DNA from: Dromiciops gliroides
Taxonomy: Eukaryota; Chordata; Mammalia; Microbiotheria; Microbiotheriidae
Direction of reading: 5' to 3'
Assembly: GCF_019393635.1 (NCBI RefSeq)
Contig: NC_057866.1
Location: forward strand, 8,667,723 to 8,731,722
Length of the DNA stretch: 64,000 nt
The translations under genes were made by a program, and so were the position numbers. Shown piece after piece: positions 26,811-38,355 of the stretch. The first letter of the stretch is position 1. Each line of letters begins with the position of its first letter. The notes under the pieces are model-generated. The model was given only the letters and a program-made list of their open reading frames with translations, searched no databases and was not told where the DNA came from.

Positions 26811-29800
26811 TCAGGCCTTGAGGGCCGGGGCTCCTTTGGGGCCCCTCCAGAAGCGGGCGTCGGCTTTGGCCAGCCCAAGGAGCACCTCCTCCAGCACGGG
26901 GCCGTCCTCAGGGAAGCGTTCAGAGAAGGAGCGGATGAGGCCGGCGGCTGAGGCTTCATACTCCAGGAGCTGCACCTGGGAGCCTAGGGAGAGAGGAGAG
27001 TACCCTCAGCAGAGCCTGTGCCCACCTACCTTTCCCCAAGCCCAAAGTCCCGGGAGATGCCTCAGGAGCATGACAGCCCACACCTTCCTCCTGACAAATG
27101 AGAAGCAGAAAGAAAGCAGGCCCCAGAGTCCAGAAGCCCTGGATTCAAATCCTAACCCAGGTGTTGGTACTGGCCAGCTGGTGACCCTGGGCAAAGCCAA
27201 CTCCATCAGCTGTCCAGGTCTCAGCTTCCAGAGCAGGGGAAGGATGGGTGGCCTCCAAGGTCCTCTCTGGCCTAATCCTAACCCTTGTGAGGTAGGGGCC
27301 CCAGCGCCCCAAGCAGTGGGAGAATGACCAAGATCCAAGGGAAGAAAAATCCTCCCCAGCTGGAGCTGGGGAATGGTGGGCTGGGTCTGCCGTCCCGGGA
27401 GGCCTTTTGGCAGAGGCTGGATGCCCACATCCACTCTCATGCGTGGGTTCCACAATCCCGTGGCCTGCACTTGACACACAGTAAATGTTTCCTCTGTGTG
27501 TCTCTCACTCCATCCCTAGTCAGACCTAGGGGTAGGGGGCTTCTTTGGGGCTGGCGTTCCTTCTGGGGACACGGCCCTGCCTGCCTCCCTCCAGGGTACA
27601 GCACAAGCCATTTCCCAGAGGTTCCTCTGAGTCTGGGGCTGGGCCCAGCCCTCTTGGCTCTGTGCCCCAGGAAGTCTGGCTCCAAATACTAAACCCCTGG
27701 GCCTCAGGCCTGAACTTTGGGGAGTAGGGACAGGGGCAGGGCACACAAATGCGCTACCTTCGAGGCAGGTGTTGGGCTGCACGATAAGCTTGCGGGCCTC
27801 CTTGCGCAGAAGCACTGTCTCTCGGAGGGCGAGGAAATTTTCAGGGGCAGCATCAGTGACCGCAGAGTAGCCCTGGTACAGTGCCCGCCCAGCAGCAACA
27901 TCTCCCGTCGACTTCAGGACCTGGGGAAGGGAGAGGAAGATGGCAGGGTTCACCCGGCTCCCAGTTTAAAAATGAGGGCACTGAGGTCCAGATCAGGGGA
28001 GAGAGTCTCCCAATCCAGGGCCTTTCCAACTCTTCCTACCCAGGAGCAAGAAGCATTTATTAAGCACCAGCGCCCAGCACCGGGCCTACAACAGAGCATC
28101 ATCCGTATCACAAAACAGGGCATTTGCGGGGCGGCCCTGGCAGAGTCTGAGCCAATCACAGACTTTTAGCAAACCAGGGATTCTGAAGAGAAGGGAGGAG
28201 GGAGGGCACGCCCAGCCAGGGGGATGGCCTGGGCAAAGGTGTGAGAGAGGGAGATGAGACAGTGACCTCGGCCTGAAGAAAGGCTGAAAAGGCTGAGTGG
28301 CCAGCGTGTGCAGCAAGGACAGAGAGTTGCCCCTCACCCCCAAGTCAGCCTGGCCAGGCAGGCGGGCCTGGGGCCTTCTGCCTAGTAACAGCCTCCTCCC
28401 TTCTGGGTGGATTCTGGCTTGAGGCTTAAGTGATGGGCAAAGAGGAGACAGAAGAGGAGCGGAGCAGAGGGAGCAGGGCGAGATGCAGAGGGCACCTTCC
28501 TGTACCTGTAGTCGCCGCAGAAACCGTTCTAGGGCGGGCTTGCCAACCGAGCGGATCTTGTGCCGATCTAGGCGGACCCGGGCATCCGGGCGCCCATCGG
28601 AGCCAGTGGTGGGGACGACCGCAACCAGCCCCTCCCCAGCCTCCAGCAGGACCCTCAGGATCACAAAACGGGCCTGCATGTGTGCCTGCAGCAACAAGGA
28701 TTCTGTTGAGGCCTCCAACAAGGGGCCCATGCCCTCTTCTCCCCCACCTTTAGCCGGGGCCACAAGGTGCCAGGAGAGGTGGGATGGGGGAATGGCCAAG
28801 AGGCTACCGAGGGGCAGAGTGTGTGGGCGGTCACAGCCCTGAGCCAACAGTTCTCACACATGTCCCACCTCCCCCCTCTCCCCTCTCAGCTGCCTCCCCC
28901 CATTCCCAGGTTCTGGTCTGGTCCAAAGCTGCTGTGCCCCCTTCCCACCTCACACCCTCACATCTACTGTATACACACATACAACATTCACATACTCAGA
29001 CACACTCGTAATCCCACGGCCTCCCTACCTGTCTCCAGCTGGATGTCTCTGGGGTGTAGAATTCCAGGCCGAGCAGCCCAGCACGCACCATGTTCAGCCA
29101 GTTCACATACACCACGTCCTCGGCCTCGGGACCATCCAGCCCAAAGATCCTGGGGGAAGCGTGTGAGAGCTCAGTGGTACCTAAGCCCCCTGACCATGCC
29201 TCTGGCCCACACTCCTTGTAGGCCTGGTCCGGGTCCCAGAAGCCTCTGGCCCACACTCCTTGTAGACCTGGTCTGGGTCCCAGAAGCCTCTGGCCCATAA
29301 CTCTTGTAGGCCTGGTCCGGGTCCCGCCCAGCCCAGCCCATCCTTACTCCAGGACTCGGGGGTGGAGACAGAGATAGAGGCCCACGCTCTCAGCCCGGCA
29401 TTCCTCATAACTGGATGCAATGGTGCTGAATTTGCTGTCCCAGGTCTCTCCACTCCGGTACCAGCTCGTGATCTGGGGTGGGGCAGGGGGATGGAACAGG
29501 TGGCTGATTACTCAGCAACCTTGCCCCAGGGGCCCTGCCAAACCACTGCCCCCTCCCCAATCCCCCTGCCGTCAGTGGGGGACTCTTTAGGATTCCCCCA
29601 TGTTCCCTTCCCTTGGCTCCCAGGGTAACCTCTCTCCACAACCCTCCCCACTGCCTGACTCTCACCTGCTCCCCCGTTTCTGGGTTGGTCACAGTATTCT
29701 GGTCAAAGTTGAATGCTCCTTTCTCATCCTGCAGAAGAACCATTGAACAGGAGGGTGGGATCCCTACACCCAGGGATGTCCAGTCCCAAACCGAAGGCTT

Positions 29801-32800
29801 ACAGGATAGGCTCAAGCTCAAGAAGACCACGAGAGTGTCTTCCACTCCCTCCCTCTTTCCCAAATAAGTTCTATTAGTGGCCTTTTGTTCTTAGCTGCAC
29901 TGACCTCTCCCTCAAAACAAGCAAGAACAGGGAAGCACAGCCAGCACATACGAAGACTGTATGTGGTGCTCCTGACCAGTAGCCCCCCACCTCCATCTCT
30001 CTACTGCAATTTTTCTGACTTTTCCAGGCTCTCCCTTTTTCTAGTTTTCAGCATTGGTTTTTGTAAGATCATAAGTTCCAAGTTCTTCTCCTTCCTTCCC
30101 CTCCCTCCTCCTCCCCAAGCCAGAAAGAAGTCTTATATAGGTTACAGATATACAATCCCATTAAACCGATTTTCACATCACTCATGTTCTCCCCTTTTCT
30201 AGGCAGGTGGGGCCTCCTCTCCTGCTCCTGAGCCACTGAGGCACAAGGGAACTAGGTGGGACAGAGGGCCATCATGGTTGTCCCTTGGTCTCCTGGCTCG
30301 CCCTCACAGGCAAAGTCATTTGGTGGCTAACCTTTGGGGGCTGAACCCCCAACATCTTCCCTGGAACATCAGGCACCACCTGTCTTAGGGACTGCACTTT
30401 TGGGTGGATCACACACAATAAGAGAGGGAAGATGGGCTGCTACCTACACTTGCGGAGGGAGTACCCACATCCATGATCTTACTGAGGCCTGCCGCATCCA
30501 AAGCTCCCTGCTGGGGTCCTCACCTGCACAAAGAGCTTCCCGCTCCCGTGACCCAGCAGCTCGTGTAGCCCCACCTGGACCTCGAAGGATGGCCCTTTCC
30601 AGCGGATGTAGAGGTCCTGCAGAAGCCAAGGGTCAGCTGTGTCCTTGGGGCATCCCACAGACTCAGGCCCACTGCCCTCACCCTGCTCACCTTGTCCTCT
30701 TCTTCCAAGAAGGTGAGCTTCTCACGCTGGGTGGCATAGGCCACCGCCAGCACGTTGCCCAGAGACACGTTTTTAAAGCCATCCTTCTGCCGCAGGTCAT
30801 CATCTGGGGGGCAGTGTCATGGGTGGGGAGAAAGGGGGGAGGGAAAGGAAAGAGGGAGGGAGAGGGAAGGGGAGGGAGGAAAGGGGAAACACAGACCATG
30901 TGACAGGGGCCAGAGGAACAAATGTCAGAGTGGGCAGTCCCTGACCTCTAGGGGCTCACAGTCTCATTGGAAGCAGGGCTAGGAGAATGGGGAGAGGTCA
31001 CAGGGCAGCACAATCACCCTGGGCACCATGTCTGACCCCCTTACTTTACAAAAAAGCTGAGGCCCCAAGCTCCAGGATCCCGACCAGGGTCCCACAGGCA
31101 CGGGCAGCAGAGGCGTCCCCATACCCCTCCCCCCAGGGCCGGGGATGCCAGGGAGGGGCGTCCTCCCCGTCGGGTCACTCACAGTTGGGGATGTTGATGC
31201 CAGCAGGGATCCCAGAGCCCGCAAAGGTGAGGACATCGAGGGAGGTGAAGTCAGGGGTGAGGAACTTGTCCTTCTCGAAAGCAGGGGGCCAGGGCAGCTC
31301 CTTCAGCAGCTGCTCTGCGCTCTCTACCAGGCGCTCAAACTTGGCGCTCATGGCCTTATTCACTACAGCCACGAACCCTGAGGGCCGAGGAAGGGAGGGC
31401 TGGGAGAGAGGCCCCACCCCGCCCCCAGCCCAACTTCTGGGGTCCCTCAGATGCATCAGGGAACACAGTGGATGGGACAAGGGGGCACCACAGGCAGCGT
31501 GCTAAAGCTGAAGGCGGAGTCCCTGGGTGCCGGGATAGCTCATGCTCCCTCTCTGGCCTCAGTTTCCTCCACTGTCAAAGGAGGGCACTGGACCAGCCTC
31601 TCTCAGCTGAACCTGTGGCCAAAGGACAATCCCTCAGGACCTCCCCCGCTGATCTGGGGACTCCCTGAGGGCAGGAGGAGCCTGCTTTGGCCAGGGGCTG
31701 GTGGGGGTCAGGGAAAGGGTCAGGGCGCTGCCCTCTGGACCCAAAGGTCCCCAAGCAGATACCTTCAAACTCTCCTCGGGAGCCGAAGGGGTCTCGGTAG
31801 CTCTCGATAAAGCCGATGTAGCTGGGGAGAGAAGAGCGGTGATGGAGCCCGTGGGGCAGGCGGGAGGAGGGCCTGGGGAGGGGGGGGGCCGGGGAGGGGG
31901 CCCCGCTGGGGCTCACCTCTCCACGATGGGGCCCTTGTCCTGAATCCAGTGCCGGGAGCCCTTCTTGTGGGCATCGATGGAGCCCTGCGTGAAGCTCTCC
32001 ACGTACTGGCTCAGCATCTGCTCCTGGTGGCTGTTTGCTGCGTAGGCCTGTTGGGGAAGGAGGCCACAGGGGTCCCAGCCATCTCCTGGGAGGTACCAGG
32101 ACTTCCCAGGACCCTCCTCCTTCCCCCCAATCGGACCCTACCTTGGCCTTTTCCAGATGTCCCACCACCTTCTGGAGGAGAGGGGAGTAGTCACCACGGG
32201 TCACCTGGAATCGGCAGCCCTCAAACTCATAGCTCTTTAGCTTTGGTGTCATGTCTGAGTCTGGGGCGGTCTCTACAAGGAACAGGAAAGTGACATTAAA
32301 GTACCTACTGTGTGCAGAGCTGATGCTAGGGTGGCTCCAAGGCACAGTCCCGTCCTCATGGAGCTCACAGGAGAGCCTGGGGTCCCCCACTTCCTAGGAG
32401 GGTACAGGGATCTCTGAGGCGAGAAGCAAAAAGCTGCAGGTGGGAAGCTGGACAGATGCCCAGTCATCCGCAAGCACCTACTGCGTGTGGGCCTTGGGCC
32501 CTAGTAAGTGCTTTCTTATTCATTAGCATTCAAAAGTGAAACAGGCCTGTCCTCAAGGGAGGAGAGGTGTGTGTATTCACAAGGACATTCAGAACCCATG
32601 GGACCCAAATGCACAGGAATCCTGCACGGGGAGGCACCAGCATGGAGGGGGGCACCAGGAGAGGCCTCCTGCTGAGGGGCTGGGGGGGGGAGGCCTCCTG
32701 TCGAGGGGCTGGGGGGGGGGAGGCCTCCTGCAGAGGGGGTTGCTTGAACTGAGACCTATAGAAAACTAGCTACTCTAAGAGGTGGAACTGAGGAGAGAAG

Positions 32801-35044
32801 CTTGTTGAGGCACAGCTGGGGCAAAAGAAGGGAGATGGGAGGTTGGAGGGTCGAATGTGGCAAATACCAACAGGCTGGCAGGCCCAGGTTATAGAAGGAA
32901 TAGGGGAATGACCTGGAGGAAAGCCGGGAAGGTGGGGGGGGGGGGCCTTCCTTTCTGGGCTGGCCCTGTCCTGGCCATGTCCCCTGACTCCCAGCCCACC
33001 TCAGCCTCTTGCTCCTGCCCTCCCAGGCCAAGAGGCAGCAGGCTCCTCTCTACTCCAAGGAGCAGCTTCGCAGGGTCCCCTCCCCATGTGCCAGCCCGCC
33101 AGCTCCAGGCTGCCCAGGCACCTTCCCTGGCCCTCACCTTCTCGGAGGGTAGAGGCCAGGCGCACCTCGAAGCACGGCTTCCCGTTTGCGTCTGTCTCCT
33201 TGAACAGCCTGGTGTTGTAGGCGCTGAGGCTCTGGAAGAAAGCAGAAGGTGGGTATCTGTGGGGAAGGAGGAAGAGGTCTCTGCACACCCACACCCACAG
33301 CCCGGGCATCTGTCCTCCCAGGCCTCCTACCTGGGAATCCAAGAAGCTCTGGGCCAGCTTGGCATCTTCCAAGGTGCAGTTCTCAGAGAAGTATGTGGTG
33401 GTGCCCTGCTGGGGAAGATGCCCCCAATCAACAGCAATACTGTGATGGGCCTGCTACAGCCAAGACAGGAACGCCCCTGAGCACTGGGAGCTAGTGCTCT
33501 GGCCAGAGAGGTACAAGCAGGGCACAGATGAGCCAGTGCAGGAGAGGGGGAGGAGAGCCAACAGCCTGGGGGGTCAGGAAGGGCACGGGTCTGACCATGC
33601 TCCCCACTGCCTCTAGGGTCAAGGCCAAACCTCGGAGGATGCTGTGAGACTGAAGGGAGATGATTCACGTAAAGGCCTCTGGAGCCTTTAATCCCCCGAA
33701 ATGTCAGGGCCACCATCACTGAGGGCCCCTGGGAAGCCTCTGCCTTTGGCTCACACGGGCCCCTCCCTCTCAGACTACCTCAGAGGAGGAGTCGTGAAGC
33801 TGACCTGCGGGGAAGCCCACAGAGGCCTGGGCCCAGACCCTCCATTACTGCCACCTTGCATCGCTCTCTGCGCCCACCCTTAGCAGAGTAAACAAGGGGA
33901 CACAGGCCAAGTAAGATGAGAGAAGGGCAGAGAAAGATGGCTGGGGGGAGAAGAGGGGGAGGGGGAGGGAACAGGTCTGAGGCTCCCCTCGATGTGCCCA
34001 GCACTCTGATGCTCCTCCCACGTTGGGCTAGGGGCCCTTCCTTGTGCCTCACCCACCCCCAACTACAGTACAGTGAGCTCAAGGAGGAATGGTGGAGGGG
34101 GAAGTCCCTGGAGAGTGTCACCAGGCAAAGACATGGGAGGAAGGACGTGCTGGGAGGCGGGGTGGGGGGGGTGGGGAGTCCAGAGAACAAGGATCAGTCC
34201 ACTTGGCAGGACTGAAAAAGTGGGCGTGCCCGGAAAATGCCAACTAGTTGGCCCGGCATGAAGGCTCTTTCCTGCCTGGTTCTGCCCTTCCTGACCTCCC
34301 TATTCTGGCCAGACTGACCCTGGGTCACCTCCCCCCTCCGTGCCTTTGTCCCCCGTGCCTGGAAGGCTCTCCTTCACCTCTATCCCTGCGGAATCCCTGT
34401 CCTTCAGCTTGGCTCAAGCAGAGCCTTTCTGATCCCTCCAGCTGCAGAGGACTGCAGCACATGAGGAAACAGAGGCGTAAACAAGGCCATGTCTGGCCTG
34501 CTTCAACCCAGTTCTCCAGGTCCCACCTTGTTCTCTCTCCACGTCGTTCTCTCCCCAACCATCTCCCCTTGTTCCCTGGGTCTTCTACATCCTCATCCTC
34601 CCCAAAAGGCCCCCACCCCAGAAGTCTCCTGAGGAGGGAAACTTTCTAGACAGGAGAGGAGAGCACCACGCACTGGGCTTCCCTCCCATCCAGGGCCACT
34701 CTTGGGTAGGAGTGAGAATCCTAGAGTCCTGGACCCTGGAGAGCCAAACCTGGGGTTCCACAAACAAGCGCACGACGCCTTTGCTTACACTCACCTCTAC
34801 GGAAATCGAGCATCTCCTTCAACACAAACATGAGCCACTAGATGTGACGCTGAGGATACTGGGCTCCCCCAACAGCCAGAGGGGTCCAGGACACAAGGTG
34901 GGGAAGAACCCCTGACTGAGCCCCACCCCCATTTCTGACAGAGAAGGAGACTGAGGCTGGATTCACATGCTCCTGAAACATCACACTGTCTCGTTCTGAC
35001 TAGACTTTGCTTCTCTTGTAGACGCTAGCTCGCACGCGCGCGCG

Positions 35045-35079
<35 letters not shown>

Positions 35080-36178
35080 TCTCTCTCTCTCTCTCTCTCT
35101 CTCTGAAGCAGAGGGGGAGTGGACCCAGTCCTGCCAGCTCCCAGCCCAATGGTGTCTCCCCAGTCCCCAGTTCCAGGCTCTCACCTCACTTCCCAGGCCC
35201 AGGTGCCGCTGCTGAGGCTCCAAGGAGAACATGATGTCCCCACAGACTTGCCACAGTCCCCCAATCTCTTCTGGGTGCTCTTGGGCAGCTTGGCTCCCCA
35301 ACACTAACCGTTCCAGCTTCTCCTGCATTGAAAGTGGCGGGGTGGGGTTTGGGTTCAGGCCTGCCTGGTCATAGGCACTTTCCAAACTCTTCATCCCCCC
35401 ATTAAAGAAGATCCTCCCTCCAGAGGCCAGGAGGGGGGAATCCCCCAATCTGCCCCTAGTCTTCCCCTCCTTCAGCCCCCAAGTAGCACCATGAGCCCCA
35501 AACAGCTCCCATCAGCCCCTCTGTCCCCCTCCACTTCCTGGCTCACCTTGGGCAAATTGGGAATAAACTTCGTGTCTCCAAAAGACTTGTAGTTACCCAT
35601 GTTGGCATAGATCCCTGCAGTATAGACCAGGAAAGCCTGAGGGGGCAGGGAAGCAGGTCAGAGAGGGGGCCAGGGGTCAGGATCCTCCTTGGCCCTCAAC
35701 AGTCTGCCCAGAGTGAAGTTGGCCGGCAGCGCTTTAGAAGAAAGGCAGGGCTGCATGCATGCGTGTGTGTGCACGGACAGGGACATGGGCGCGTACACAG
35801 GAGGGGGCAGGGGAGAGGAAGGGTCGGCCACCTGATGACAGCAAGGACCCAGGGTTTGGGGGAGAGAAGCCAGGATAACTGTAACCAAGTCTATGCCATG
35901 TGCCAGACCTGATATTCGTCCTCTGTGAGACCCTCCTTTAGGGCACACTCTTTGAGCTGCTCGGGGTCCTGGGCACGGAAGAGGCGGCTGAGGAGGACAT
36001 AGATGTGGGGGGCCTCGGGAGAAGTCTGAAGTAACACCACCAGACCCCCGTACCAGGCAGCCCTTGACAAATGGTGCGCGTAGAGCCGCTCTGTGGGGGA
36101 CAACAGCCCAAAGGCCTCACGGCAGTCAAGGCTGGCCACACCAATGTCATTGGGGAGGATGTACTGGGGGTCTGCCAT
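26811..36178 (-). CDS. DPP3: DPP3, dipeptidyl-peptidase 3 (17 coding exons)
   Basis: Cytosolic zinc exopeptidase of family M49 that removes dipeptides from the N-termini of short peptides such as angiotensins and enkephalins; in other mammals it also binds KEAP1. Coding exons in transcript order: 35909-36178, 35547-35636, 35185-35322, 33331-33405, 33138-33231, 32142-32272, 31917-32047, 31763-31821, 31183-31377, 30691-30803, 30524-30616, 29666-29728, 29348-29472, 29029-29149, 28506-28685, 27758-27920, 26811-26983. Total 2214 nt, 737 aa, the same length as human. Zinc motif HELLGH is at residues 450-455 and EECRAE at 507-512, both at the human positions. The start [14 protein letters not shown] lies 5 nt inside its exon, so a noncoding first exon is expected near 37.5 kb. 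Residues 223-235 ([13 protein letters not shown]) and the last 15 are the most divergent. Confidence 0.97.
29199..29327 (+). repeat. 44-bp minisatellite, 3 copies, in DPP3 intron 14
   Basis: Units begin CCTCTGGCCCA at 29199, 29243 and 29287, each followed by a CTTGTAG(G/A)CCTGGTC core. The array fills about two thirds of the 198-nt intron between coding exons 29348-29472 and 29029-29149. Confidence 0.9.
29348..29472 (-). CDS. DPP3: DPP3 exon with the second zinc motif (EECRAE)
   Basis: Encodes residues 485-525 plus part of 526. Glu508 is the third zinc ligand in the M49 family. The exon ends CTGGA before GTAAGG. Confidence 0.95.
30524..30616 (-). CDS. DPP3: DPP3 zinc-binding exon (HELLGH)
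   Basis: This exon encodes residues 433-463, with His450 and His455 as zinc ligands and Glu451 as catalytic base by family knowledge. A 93-nt in-frame exon; skipping it would remove the active site without a frameshift. Confidence 0.95.
32662..32742 (+). repeat. 29-30-bp tandem repeat, about 2.7 copies, DPP3 intron
   Basis: AGGCCTCCTG recurs at 32662, 32691 and 32721, separated by GAGGGGCTGGGGGGGG. The G-runs make it quadruplex-prone. It lies in an old repeat that begins near 32500. Confidence 0.8.
34260..34410 (+). repeat. L2 LINE fragment, DPP3 intron
   Basis: CTGGTTCTGCCCTTCCTGAC, then GTGCCTTTGTCCCCCGTGCC is the familiar 3' part of L2. Confidence 0.55.
35031..35104 (+). repeat. (CG)n(CA)n(CT)n compound microsatellite, DPP3 intron
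   Basis: About 20 nt of CG, 28 nt of CA and 25 nt of CT in series. It begins about 80 nt inside the intron after the donor of coding exon 35185-35322. Alternating purine-pyrimidine sequence of this length is Z-DNA-prone. Confidence 0.95.
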
Positions 36179-36263
36179 CGTGCCTGCCAAGGTGAGGAAG
36201 AGACAGAAAACATTCATCAAATGTCTGCTCTGGGCCAGGCCCTGTGAGCACAGAGACCATTCC

Positions 36264-36268
36264 TGAGA

Positions 36269-36309
<41 letters not shown>

Positions 36310-36345
36310 AGCGAGCGAGCGAGCACACACAAACACACACCCATA
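36264..36345 (+). repeat. (GA)n(GAGC)n(CA)n tract upstream of DPP3 exon 2
   Basis: Mostly GA dinucleotides, then GCGAGCGAGCGAGC and CACACAAACACACAC. On the DPP3 strand it is pyrimidine-rich and lies about 80 nt before the acceptor of the exon with the ATG. Confidence 0.9.
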
Positions 36346-36549
36346 TAAAACATACAATGTGAGGTGAAGGGGAAGAAGGCATGAACGAGTGGGGCATCAG
36401 AGAAGGCTCCCTGGGGGAGGTGACTCTGGAGCTGAGCATTGAAGGGAACCAAGAATTCCAGGAGCCAGAGGAGGGGAGAGCACCACACATGGGGAGGGAA
36501 TGTTACATACAGGAACACGTCCAAGTAGGACAGTTGCAAGAACACAAAT

Positions 36550-36670
36550 TTTGGCTGAGCGTGAGGAGAAGCTGCCTAAGATTAGTGGGATGAAAGCCTT
36601 AAGGCAGATGCTAGATGGCCACTTGTCAGGAATGTTGGGCGACCCTCTTGGGTCCCTGAACCCCGGCCTG
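36550..36670 (+). repeat. CR1/L3 3' fragment
   Basis: AGATGCTAGATGGCCACTTG, then TCAGGAATGTTGGGCGAC matches the 3' part of L3-type LINEs. It lies in DPP3 intron 1. Confidence 0.6.
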
Positions 36671-37389
36671 CCTCAGTTTCTTCATCTGTAAAAGGGGAAA
36701 ATAATAGCACAGGGGAGGGGAGGCGGTGAGGCGTTTTGCCAACTTCAAGGCAGGCTCGGCATGCCAGCAGCTGTTATGGTGTGGTGGTTGTCACGTGATT
36801 CTTTTTGGATGTGGGCTGGCCCCTCACCCTGTTGGCCCCTGCAGGCCACGTCTGGTGTGAGAGCACTTGGACATCTCTACCAGCCCCTCCCGGCTCCCTG
36901 ACCCGGCTTCCCTTCTCCTTACAGGGGGGCGCGGTGGGCACGTGCCCTGTCCCCAGGCCTGTGGTCTCGCTTCTAAGGGAGGGCACCCTGATCTTCAGGG
37001 CGGGTGCCAGCACCAGGAGGGCAGAGCCTCTGGCGTCCTCCCCACAGTCTGGCACGGGGCACTGCGTGCAGCCCCACAGTAGGCCAGCTGGCCGAGGACC
37101 CTGCAGCCCCCAGCCCCGCCTCCCCCATCTCCCCCAGCCCCTCCCTGAGGGCAGGGGCCCGCTCCACTGGGGCACACAGTTAGCGCTGAATAAAAGCTCC
37201 CGATTAGCCGCCCCAAAGGCTTCTTCTTCCCCGGATATCCTGGTGAGGGCCGGGCCGGCTCCAGTGCCAGCACTGCCCCAGGCCTCAGTTTCCCAGGCTG
37301 GGGAGTGGGGGCGGGGCTCCTGCGGGGCCGCGGGCGGTTGCGTTTTGGCACCTGCCCGCACTCAGGGCGCTCGATGGCTCCGCACCGGT

Positions 37390-37600
37390 AGGAGCCCTTC
37401 CTACGCTAGGAGATCCTGGAGGGGGTGAAGCGGGGGTCCCTCGCCCTCACCTGCACCCCTCTCCGCGCCCTCTCCTCCCACCCCGCCCGCAGCCCCCCGC
37501 CAGGGTGCCCTCACCTGTACCAGCTGCTTCTCTCCCTCACTCCCTCACTCCCTCACTCACTTCCTGCTTCCGGCTGTCCATTCATTGGGGCCGCGCGATG
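37390..37600 (-). other. DPP3: Candidate noncoding exon 1 of DPP3
   Basis: The DPP3 ATG sits just inside an exon with a good acceptor (TTGGCAG at 36184-36190), so a 5' UTR exon must lie upstream. Two good minus-strand donors are visible: ACAG before GTGAGG, exon end at 37515, and GCAG before GTGAGG, exon end near 37451. I cannot decide between them or fix the start. Confidence 0.45.
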
Positions 37601-37750
37601 CCCGCCTCCTCCCCCAATCAGGATCCGCCTTCGCCGTGACCGGCATGTCCGGAGACCAATGAATGTGCGTGTCCTAATCCGGGCCCCACCTTCCTTCTTC
37701 CTCCCTCCGCCTCCTCCCGCACGAGCTGCCTGGGCTGCTGAGGATTGGCT
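37555..37750 (-). promoter_or_regulatory. DPP3: CpG promoter of DPP3 with ETS and CCAAT boxes
   Basis: Minus strand carries CCGGAAG and AGGAAGTG, two ETS-type sites, at 37557-37573. Four CCAAT boxes follow upstream: 37584 (ATTGG), 37614 (CCAAT), 37656 (CCAAT) and 37744 (ATTGG). Ets-family control of human DPP3 has been reported, as I recall. The start site is inferred near 37.55 kb. Confidence 0.6.
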
Positions 37751-38284
37751 CGCGCGGCCGGTTCTCCGCTGGGATCTCCAAGCGCTTTTCTCCCCAGACC
37801 CCTCACTCCCCCCACCCCTGCACCTACTAGGCGCCAAAAAGAAAACTGTCCTTGCCTTCGTGGGTTTACATTCAACCAGGCGAAATAGCATGTAAGAATT
37901 CAAATTAAATACAAAGTTATTGGGGAGGGGGTTAAAATGGGGGGCAGGGGCACTCAGGAAAGGCCTCTTGTAGGGGGTGGCCCTTGAAAGGAGCTAGGAA
38001 AGTATTTTGCGCGTGGGGTGGAACAGCAAAGGCAAGGAGGTGGGAGAAGAGATTTACTAATTAGTCACGTGATGCGACACCATTCTCCTCAGTCCCCATT
38101 GCCTGGCACACTTAATCCGTGTTTACTGACCGACTGGAAGGTCCCTTAGAGATCTGGTTCAACGTCTTCACTTTACTGGGGCTCAGCAACGGCAGTGACC
38201 TTCAGACGGAAGATTTAATCCCGGATTCTGTAGTTCTTGTTCCCCAAAGCCTTCCTTGATCCCTAAGCCTGAAGTGATCTTGAA

Positions 38285-38355
38285 CTAATTAATTAATGTT
38301 AATTAATTAACATAATCCTCTCGGGGCTAATTAATTAATGTTAATTAATTAACAT
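38285..38355. repeat. Duplicated 29-bp AT-rich palindromic unit
   Basis: The 29-bp unit at 38285-38313 is repeated exactly at 38327-38355 with a 13-bp spacer. Each contains the 18-bp palindrome ATGTTAATTAATTAACAT and several TAAT homeodomain cores. Confidence 0.9.

Noticed and set aside
29199-29327. CRISPR-like array
   Set aside because: The repeats are directly tandem without unique spacers and lie in a vertebrate intron.
31575-32390. 271-codon minus-strand frame
   Set aside because: It covers a real DPP3 exon (32142-32272) but then reads through an intron; only the exon is coding.
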